A stretch of DNA of 7,534 nucleotides, from contig VAXR01000152.1 of NCBI GenBank assembly GCA_005885165.1, positions 1 to 7,534 on the forward strand, given 5' to 3'. Both the position numbers and the translations under genes were made by a program. The DNA comes from Actinomycetota bacterium. Its GTDB lineage: Bacteria; Actinomycetota; Thermoleophilia; Solirubrobacterales; Thermoleophilaceae. This document shows, piece after piece, positions 1 through 4,756 of this stretch. Under the pieces are notes generated by a model. The model saw only the letters and a program-made list of their open reading frames with translations. It was not told where the DNA came from and did no database searches. The first letter of the stretch is position 1. Every line of letters begins with the position of its first letter.

Positions 1-1406
1 GAGGCCTTGACCGAGCGGCGGATCGACCTGCCGGCGTTGTTCACGAGGACGTCAACGCCCCCGTACTCCTCGATGATCTCGTTCGCGACGCGCTCGATGT
101 CGTCGATGTCGGAGAGGTCCGCCGGATGCACGTGCGGCTTGCCGCCGGCGGCCTCCATCTCGCCGGCGACCTCCTCCAGCTTCTCGCGCGTGCGCGAGAC
201 GAGGATCACCTCGCCGCCGGCCTCGGCGAGCTTCAGCGCGAGCTCGCGCCCGATCCCGCTTGACGCTCCCGTCACCAGGATCCGCTTCCCCTCGATCGAC
301 TTCGTCAGGCTGCGCTCGCGGAAGAGATCCGGGTCGAGGTTGCGCTCCCAGTAGTCCCAGAGCTTCGACGAGTAGCTCGACAGCGGCGGGACCGCGATCC
401 CTGTGCCGCGCAGGGCCCGCTGGGCGTCGCGCGCGTCGAAATCGGCATCGAAGTCTCTGTTCTCGAGGGCAGCGGGCGGAATGTGCAGGTCGCGGAGCAC
501 GGTCTCCCGGATCTGCTGCACCGTTGGAATCGCCTTCAGCCCCGCCGCCACCGGCTTGGGGATCACGTTCGTCAGGTGCGCGTCGACCCGCATCGCGAAC
601 CGCGGCGCGTGCGCGGCCTTGGCGAACTCGTTCAGCACCTGGCCCGTCGAGAGCGGCTCCGGATCGACCAGGTGGAAGGTGTCCCCGTGGACCTCGTCGT
701 CCGGGAGATGCGCGATGTGGTCGATAGCGCGGGCCACGAAGTCCACCGGCACGAGGTTCACCTTCTTGCCCTCGGGCCCGGCGAGCGGGAACCACTCGGG
801 GAGCGCGTGGCGGAGGCGCTGGATCAGCTTGAAGAAGTAGTACGGCCCGTCGACCTTGTCCATCTCGCCGGTCACCGAGTGCCCGACGACGATCCCCGGC
901 CGGTAGATGCGGAGCGGCGCCTTCACCTCCTCACGCACGAGCTTCTCCGACTCGAACTTCGTGGAGTGGTAGGCGTGCGGGAGCTTCTGGCCCTCGTCGA
1001 ACATGTCCTCGCGGAAGAGTCCTTTGAACTTCCCGGCGACGGCGATCGAGCTGGTGTGGTGGAAGCGCCCGACGTCGATCGAGTTCGCGAACTCGACCAC
1101 GTGGCGAGTGCCTTCGACGTTCGCGCGGCGCATACTTTCGTCGTCCGCGTCCATGTCGTAGATCGCGGCGAGATGGAAGAAGTGATCGATCTTCTGGTCG
1201 AAGCCGTCGACGCCGAGGCCCTTCTTGGAAAGGTCTCCGGCGACGGGTACGAGACGGTCGCCGGCGCCAAGCCGCTCCGCGAGCTCGTCCAGGCGGCCGC
1301 GCGAGCCCTCCCGCACGAGCGCGTAGATCGTGCCGTCGCGCTCGAGCAGCTGCTCCACGAGGTGGCGTCCGATGCACCCGGTTGCGCCAGTCACGAAGTA
1401 GTTCAC
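1..1406 (-). CDS. Two-domain fatty acyl-CoA reductase (SDR family), C-terminus cut off by the window edge
   Basis: Seen: 468 codons read from GTG at 1406 to the left edge with no stop. Residues 4-14 carry an NAD(P)-binding TGATGCIGR motif. YHSTK at 146-150 fits the YxxxK catalytic pair of an extended SDR domain, followed by IYRPGIVVGH (167-176) and EMDKVDGPYYFF (181-192). A linker containing WDYWERNLDPD (350-360) leads to a second, classical SDR domain with TGASSGIG (379-386) and NNAG (456-459); its catalytic Tyr/Lys lie outside the window. Known: this order matches the roughly 660-residue bacterial fatty acyl-CoA reductases such as Marinobacter Maqu_2507 and mycobacterial AcrA1-like proteins, which reduce acyl-CoA to aldehyde and, in Maqu_2507, on to alcohol. 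About 190 residues are therefore missing. Inferred role: fatty alcohol or wax ester lipid metabolism. Start choice: AGGAGG (1408-1413) is only 1 base from this GTG, but a weaker GAGAGG lies 8 bases upstream of it, and MNYF is the usual family N-terminus. It is transcribed divergently from the cyclase. Confidence 0.9.
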   Translation of the reverse strand, partial: MNYFVTGATGCIGRHLVEQLLERDGTIYALVREGSRGRLDELAERLGAGDRLVPVAGDLSKKGLGVDGFDQKIDHFFHLAAIYDMDADDESMRRANVEGTRHVVEFANSIDVGRFHHTSSIAVAGKFKGLFREDMFDEGQKLPHAYHSTKFESEKLVREEVKAPLRIYRPGIVVGHSVTGEMDKVDGPYYFFKLIQRLRHALPEWFPLAGPEGKKVNLVPVDFVARAIDHIAHLPDDEVHGDTFHLVDPEPLSTGQVLNEFAKAAHAPRFAMRVDAHLTNVIPKPVAAGLKAIPTVQQIRETVLRDLHIPPAALENRDFDADFDARDAQRALRGTGIAVPPLSSYSSKLWDYWERNLDPDLFRERSLTKSIEGKRILVTGASSGIGRELALKLAEAGGEVILVSRTREKLEEVAGEMEAAGGKPHVHPADLSDIDDIERVANEIIEEYGGVDVLVNNAGRSIRRSVKA

Positions 1407-1444
1407 GCCTCCTGCCTCTCCCTCTGTATCCGCCTCCGGGCGCG

Positions 1445-1450
1445 AGTGTA
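1445..1450 (-). promoter_or_regulatory. Possible -10 element for the acyl-CoA reductase
   Basis: On the minus strand this reads TACACT, a TAnnnT -10 element, which would put transcription start near 1438 and leave a leader of about 30 bases before GTG 1406. No convincing -35 is found 16-18 bases upstream (the sequence there is near GTCCGG). A second weaker option, TACAGA, lies at 1423-1428. Pattern inspection only. Confidence 0.3.
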
Positions 1451-1476
1451 TCCCGCAGCCGAGCTCGCCGGACACG

Positions 1477-1490
1477 GGCTCGAACGAGCC
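1477..1490. promoter_or_regulatory. Perfect inverted repeat in the divergent intergenic region, candidate operator
   Basis: GGCTCG-AA-CGAGCC: two perfect 6-base arms separated by 2 bases. It lies between the putative -10 of the minus-strand reductase (1445-1450) and the putative -35 of the cyclase (1504-1509), so a protein bound here could affect both genes. The MerR-like domain of the adjacent cyclase makes self-regulation an attractive guess. Short GC-rich palindromes arise often by chance, so confidence is limited. Confidence 0.35.
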
Positions 1491-1503
1491 TCCTTTCCCG
1501 CCC

Positions 1504-1533
1504 TTGTGCGGAATCGCGGCCTACGGGTAGCGT
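1504..1533 (+). promoter_or_regulatory. Candidate promoter of the MerR-cyclase gene, likely leaderless
   Basis: TTGTGC (1504-1509), 18 bases, then TAGCGT (1528-1533). Seven bases later comes ATG 1541, so transcription would begin at or next to the start codon. No Shine-Dalgarno sequence precedes that ATG, which agrees with a leaderless mRNA. The -10 overlaps a small CTAC-GG-GTAG inverted repeat (1521-1530). Confidence 0.45.
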
Positions 1534-1540
1534 GAGTGGG

Positions 1541-2743
1541 ATGAACGAGAACGGCCTGGTCTCCACGAGGGAAGCCGCCGAGATGGTCGGGGTGACCCCG
1601 GCGACGCTTCGGCGCTGGGCGAAGACCGGCGTGATCCCGGAGCACTCCGGCGCCGAGACCAAGTGGGCGCCCGCGGCCGTGGCCCACGCGCGCATCGTCG
1701 CGCGGCTGCGCGAGCGCGGCCATCCCCTCGAGGAGATCCGGCGCGCGGGCGCCGAGGGCCGTCTCGCGTACGGGTTCGTGGAGGAGCTGTTCTCGCCCGA
1801 CGGCATGCCGCAGGTGTCCTTCGAGGACGCGGCGAAGCAGGTCGGCCTTGAGCCCGCTCTCGTCGAGCGAATCTGGTCCACGGTCGGATTCGCGCCCCGC
1901 CGGCCGGAGAGCCTCACCGAGGACGACGTCCAGGCGCTCCACTACATCGCCGCGGTGCTGGATGCCGGGTTCCCGCTCGTCGCGTTCATCCAGCTGATCA
2001 GGGTGTACGGCCAGGCGATCTCGCAGATCGCCGACGCCGAGACGAGGCTCTTCCACCTGTACGTCCACGAGCCGCTGATCCGCCAGGGGGTCCCGGGCCT
2101 CCAGATGGCCGAGGAGATGGAGCACCTGGCGAGCGACCTGCTGCCGCTCTCGTCCCCGCTGATGGACTACCTCCACCAGCGCTTCCTGCGCGAGTTCGTC
2201 GAGCGCGACGTGGTCGGGCACATGGAAGGGGAGCTCGAGGAGGCGATCGACCTCGGCCGCGTACGCGTGGCGGTCGCCTTTGCAGACCTCGCGGGCTACA
2301 CGCGCTTCACCGAGGAGGCGGGCGAGGAGGAGGCGCTCGACGTGGTGGAGGCGTTCATCGACGCCGTGACCGACACGCTGCCGGAGGACGCACGGATCAT
2401 CAAGACGATCGGCGACGAGGTGATGATCGTTGGGCAGGACCCCGCCGCACTCGTGGACTGGGCGGTGGGCTTCCAGCGCCTGTGGGGGGAGCGCCCGACG
2501 CCCCGGATCGGCATCCACTACGGCCTCAGCCTCTATCGCGACGGCGACTACTTCGGCCGCGACGTGAACCTCGCGGCCCGAGTGGTGGCGCGGGCACGCG
2601 GCGGTGAGGTGCTCGTCACCGATTCCGTGACCCACTCGATCCCCGACGACGACGATCACCTGGCGTTCGAGAACATCGGACAGGTGAAGCTCAAGGGCTT
2701 CGACGAGCCCCGCACCCTCTGCCGGGCCGCGCCGGCGGAGTGA
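1541..2743 (+). CDS. MerR-like DNA-binding domain fused to a class III adenylate cyclase
   Basis: 400 residues, predicted to make cAMP from ATP; soluble, with no signal peptide or membrane segment. Residues 7-75 resemble a MerR-type winged helix (STREAAEMVGVTPATLRRW, then RERGHPLEEIRR). Residues 93-158 resemble it again (EDAAKQVGLEPALVERIW, then LDAGFPLVAFIQLI) and look like the regulatory helical domain of Mycobacterium Rv1264-type cyclases. The catalytic domain (about 241-397) shows metal-binding D249 (FADLAGYTRF) and D292 (KTIGDEVM), adenine-selecting K288 and D336, and N343/R347 (VNLAAR), so it should be active and ATP-specific. Start: ATG 1541 is preferred over in-frame GTG 1532, because GTG 1532 overlaps the putative -10. 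The stop lies 4 bases before tilS, implying one mRNA. The effector, DNA target and whether DNA binding controls cyclase activity cannot be read from sequence. The cyclase call is firm; the DNA-binding role is inferred. Confidence 0.9.
   Translation: MNENGLVSTREAAEMVGVTPATLRRWAKTGVIPEHSGAETKWAPAAVAHARIVARLRERGHPLEEIRRAGAEGRLAYGFVEELFSPDGMPQVSFEDAAKQVGLEPALVERIWSTVGFAPRRPESLTEDDVQALHYIAAVLDAGFPLVAFIQLIRVYGQAISQIADAETRLFHLYVHEPLIRQGVPGLQMAEEMEHLASDLLPLSSPLMDYLHQRFLREFVERDVVGHMEGELEEAIDLGRVRVAVAFADLAGYTRFTEEAGEEEALDVVEAFIDAVTDTLPEDARIIKTIGDEVMIVGQDPAALVDWAVGFQRLWGERPTPRIGIHYGLSLYRDGDYFGRDVNLAARVVARARGGEVLVTDSVTHSIPDDDDHLAFENIGQVKLKGFDEPRTLCRAAPAE
2737..2740 (+). promoter_or_regulatory. Shine-Dalgarno of tilS, inside the end of the cyclase gene
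   Basis: GGAG at 2737-2740, 7 bases before GTG 2748 and just before the cyclase stop TGA (2741-2743). This placement supports the GTG start and suggests that translation of tilS depends on ribosomes finishing the cyclase. Confidence 0.5.
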
Positions 2744-2747
2744 GCCG

Positions 2748-4049
2748 GTGACCGGGTCCGGGGTCGCGGACCGTGTGCTCGGCGCCGCGCGCGAGAGCGG
2801 ACTGATCGGCGCCGGGGAGCCGCTGCTGGTCCTGCTCTCGGGCGGTCCCGACTCCGTCTGCCTGCTCGACGTCGCCCTCCGGCTCGACGCGAAGGTGTCC
2901 GTCCTGCACGTCGACCACGGGCTGCGCCCCGACAGCGCCGCGGACGCCGAGCTCTGTCGGGAGCTCTGCACGGCCGCCGGGGTGCCGCTGACGGTCGAGC
3001 GGCTCGAGCTGCGGTCGCCCGGCGGCTCGGGCAACGTCCAGGCGGAGGCGCGCGATCGTCGCTACGCGCTGGCCGAGCAGCACGCTCCGGGCGACTACGC
3101 GACCGGCCACACCGCGACCGATCAGGCGGAGACGGTCCTCTACCGGCTCGCCGTCTCGCCCGGGCGCCGCGCGGTGCTAGGGATGCAGCCGCGGCGCGGG
3201 CGCCTGGTCCGGCCCCTTCTCGCCGTGACCCGCGAGGAGACGCGCGCCTACTGCGGCGAGCGCGGCTTGGAGTTCGGCGACGATCCGAGCAACGAGGACA
3301 TTCGTTTCGCGCGCGCGCGCGTAAGGCACGAGGTCCTGCCGCCTCTGCTGGAGCTGAATCCGGCGGCGGAGCGGACGATCGCCGAGACCGCCCTGCTCCT
3401 CCGCGACGAGGCGGAGATCCTCGACCGAGCCGCCGCCGAGGCCCTGCGCCAGGTCGGCGGCCCGCCGCTGTCGCTGGCGGCGCTGCGCGAGCTGCCGCCG
3501 TCGCTGGCACGGCTCGTGCTGCGGCGCGTGGGCGAGGACGCCGCGGCCGGCCGCCCCGTCGCGATCCCCCGGCGCGACGTCGACCGGATCCTCGGCTCGG
3601 GCAGCCAGGGAACCTCGGAGGTGGAGCTGGCGGGCGGGCTGCGCGCGATCGTGGAGTACGGCTGGCTGCGCTTCGATGCGGGCGACGAGGAGGAACCGCC
3701 CGAGCCGGTGGCACTCGCGATCCCCGGTCGCGCCGTGTTCGGTCCGTGGCGGCTCGAGGCCCAGCCCGGCACGGATGGCGACGAGCTGCTCGACGCCGAG
3801 GCGCTCGGCTCCGAGGTCCTCGTTCGCCCCTGGCGGCCGGGCGACCGGATGCGGCCGGCGGGGCTCGGAGGATCGAAGACGCTCCAGGACCTGTTCGTGG
3901 ACCGCAAGGTGCCTCGCACCGAACGCGCCTCGTGGCCCGTGATCGAGGCCTCGGGCGAGATCGCGTGCGTGCCGGCGGTGGCCGTAGGCGAGCGATTCCG
4001 CCCCAGGGAGCAGGGCGTGATCGGCCTGTCCGCGACGCGTTCAGCCTAG
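2748..4049 (+). CDS. tilS: tRNA(Ile)-lysidine synthase
   Basis: Known role: uses ATP to attach lysine to C34 of the CAU-anticodon tRNA-Ile, changing its decoding from AUG to AUA; essential in most bacteria. Seen: 433 residues, close to the roughly 430 of E. coli TilS. The N-type ATP pyrophosphatase P-loop SGGPDS is at 31-36. VDHGLRP (55-61), the NVQAEARDRRYA segment (96-107), GHTATDQAET (120-129), RPLL (155-158) and DDPSN (178-182) followed by RVRHEVLPPLLELNP (191-205) cover the catalytic domain. The C-terminal TilS domain has RPWRPGDRMRP then SKTLQDLFVDRKVPR, about residues 361-388. Oddity: the second motif reads GHTATD where many homologues have GHHxDD, and the usual glycine-rich stretch after it is SPGRRAVLGM. 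All other motifs are intact, so I expect function. It sits 4 bases after the cyclase and 27 before hpt, in the conserved tilS-hpt-ftsH order. Confidence 0.96.
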   Translation: MTGSGVADRVLGAARESGLIGAGEPLLVLLSGGPDSVCLLDVALRLDAKVSVLHVDHGLRPDSAADAELCRELCTAAGVPLTVERLELRSPGGSGNVQAEARDRRYALAEQHAPGDYATGHTATDQAETVLYRLAVSPGRRAVLGMQPRRGRLVRPLLAVTREETRAYCGERGLEFGDDPSNEDIRFARARVRHEVLPPLLELNPAAERTIAETALLLRDEAEILDRAAAEALRQVGGPPLSLAALRELPPSLARLVLRRVGEDAAAGRPVAIPRRDVDRILGSGSQGTSEVELAGGLRAIVEYGWLRFDAGDEEEPPEPVALAIPGRAVFGPWRLEAQPGTDGDELLDAEALGSEVLVRPWRPGDRMRPAGLGGSKTLQDLFVDRKVPRTERASWPVIEASGEIACVPAVAVGERFRPREQGVIGLSATRSA

Positions 4050-4064
4050 GCCACGGCGACGCCT

Positions 4065-4070
4065 TAGACT
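4065..4070 (+). promoter_or_regulatory. Candidate -10 for a leaderless hpt transcript
   Basis: TAGACT in the 27-base gap between tilS and hpt, six bases before GTG 4077, so transcription would start at the start codon. No Shine-Dalgarno sequence precedes hpt, which agrees with leaderless translation. The -35 is weak: TTCAGC at 4040-4045 with a 19-base spacer is the nearest candidate. Confidence 0.45.
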
Positions 4071-4076
4071 CGCCCC

Positions 4077-4628
4077 GTGCCCGACGGGGCCGCCACCGCC
4101 ACGCCCGACCCCCGCATCGGCGAGGTCCTCGTCACGGAGGAGCAGCTCGCGACGCGGGTCCGCGAGCTCGGCGAGGAGATATCGCGCGACTATGCGGGCC
4201 GCGACGTGCTGCTCGTGGGCGTCCTCAAGGGCGCCGTCTTCTTCCTGTCGGACCTGATGCGGCACCTCGAGATGGCCTGCGAGGTGGACTTCATGGCCGT
4301 CGCGTCGTACGGCTCGTCGACGGACTGCTCCGGCGTGGTGCGCATCCTCAAGGACCTCGACGTCTCGATCGAGGGGCGCGACGTCCTGATCGTGGAGGAC
4401 ATCGTGGATTCCGGGCTCACATTGTCATATCTGTTGCGAACCATGCGCGCCCGCCAGCCGGCGTCGCTCGAGGTCTGCGCCCTGCTCACGAAGCCGGAGC
4501 GGCTAAAGGTCGACCTCCCGATCCGCTACACCGGGTTCGAGATCCCAAACCGATTTGTCATCGGCTACGGTCTCGATTACGCTCAGAAGTACCGCCAACT
4601 GCCGTTCGTCGCGGTGCTCGCGGACTGA
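4077..4628 (+). CDS. hpt: Hypoxanthine(-guanine) phosphoribosyltransferase
   Basis: Known role: purine salvage, transferring phosphoribose from PRPP to hypoxanthine or guanine to give IMP or GMP in the cytoplasm. Seen: 183 residues, normal for bacterial Hpt. The LKG loop is at 50-52 (VGVLKGAVFFL). The mobile loop SYGSST is at 77-82. The PRPP-binding loop LIVEDIVDSGLTL is at 104-116, with the paired acidic residues E107/D108. The purine-binding end is FVIGYGLDYAQKYR (160-173), with metal-contacting D167. GTG 4077 is chosen because a TAGACT element lies 6 bases upstream and no better start is visible. The position between tilS and ftsH is the classic arrangement. Codon use changes in two places: around 4418-4440 (ACA TTG TCA TAT CTG TTG CGA) and near the 3' end, where a promoter-like sequence is embedded. 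Exact base preference cannot be decided from sequence. Confidence 0.96.
   Translation: MPDGAATATPDPRIGEVLVTEEQLATRVRELGEEISRDYAGRDVLLVGVLKGAVFFLSDLMRHLEMACEVDFMAVASYGSSTDCSGVVRILKDLDVSIEGRDVLIVEDIVDSGLTLSYLLRTMRARQPASLEVCALLTKPERLKVDLPIRYTGFEIPNRFVIGYGLDYAQKYRQLPFVAVLAD
4555..4583 (+). promoter_or_regulatory. Promoter-like sequence inside the 3' end of hpt, candidate for ftsH-folP
   Basis: TTGTCA (4555-4560), exactly 17 bases, then TACGCT (4578-4583). The -35 matches TTGACA at 5 of 6 positions and the -10 fits TAnnnT. Transcription would begin near 4590, giving ftsH a leader of about 165 bases. The elements are built from codons seldom used nearby (TTT, GGT, GAT, GCT). It codes for a conserved Hpt segment, so part of the match could be chance. 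Confidence 0.4.
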
Positions 4629-4756
4629 TCGCAGAGCGGTGTTCGCCCGTATTAAAGGGCGAGGAAAAGTACGCCGAAGGACTAAATACCCCTGCTAGGC
4701 TCTGGCAGCGCCCTGGATGGGCAGCAGCGGCCATGAGCCGCGGAATGTGAGGCCTC
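4629..4756 (+). other. hpt-ftsH intergenic leader
   Basis: This 128-base gap is clearly less GC-rich than the genes on either side. It contains an alternative -10 candidate TAGGCT (4696-4701) without a matching -35, an A-rich stretch around 4650-4690, and a five-codon open frame ATG AGC CGC GGA ATG TGA (4733-4750) ending 6 bases before the ftsH start. GTGAGG (4747-4752) is the likely weak Shine-Dalgarno of ftsH. I see no terminator with a U-tract and no CIRCE or HAIR heat-shock operator. Confidence 0.5.

Noticed and set aside
483..1535. Plus-strand open frame of 350 codons opposite the acyl-CoA reductase
   Set aside because: The minus-strand reductase is supported by many family motifs over the same bases; the plus-strand product shows none.
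1532..1541. GTG 1532 as start of the cyclase
   Set aside because: It would overlap the putative -10 TAGCGT and lacks a Shine-Dalgarno; ATG 1541 fits a leaderless start.
1403..3034. Long minus-strand open frame opposite the cyclase and tilS start
   Set aside because: It spans two well-supported plus-strand genes and their junction, and its translation is an Arg/His/Leu-rich mix without motifs.
4422..4450. Second promoter inside hpt beginning at TTGTCA (4422-4427)
   Set aside because: At 17-18 bases downstream the sequence is GCGCGC-like, with no TAnnnT element.
4642..4663. Possible terminator after hpt (TCGCCC / GGGCGA stem, 8-base loop)
   Set aside because: The stem is only about 6-7 pairs and the sequence after it is GGAAAAG with no T-tract, so an intrinsic terminator is not supported.
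3746..4750. Plus-strand open frame across tilS, hpt and the ftsH leader
   Set aside because: It is an Arg/Gly/Ala-rich shadow frame crossing two real genes.
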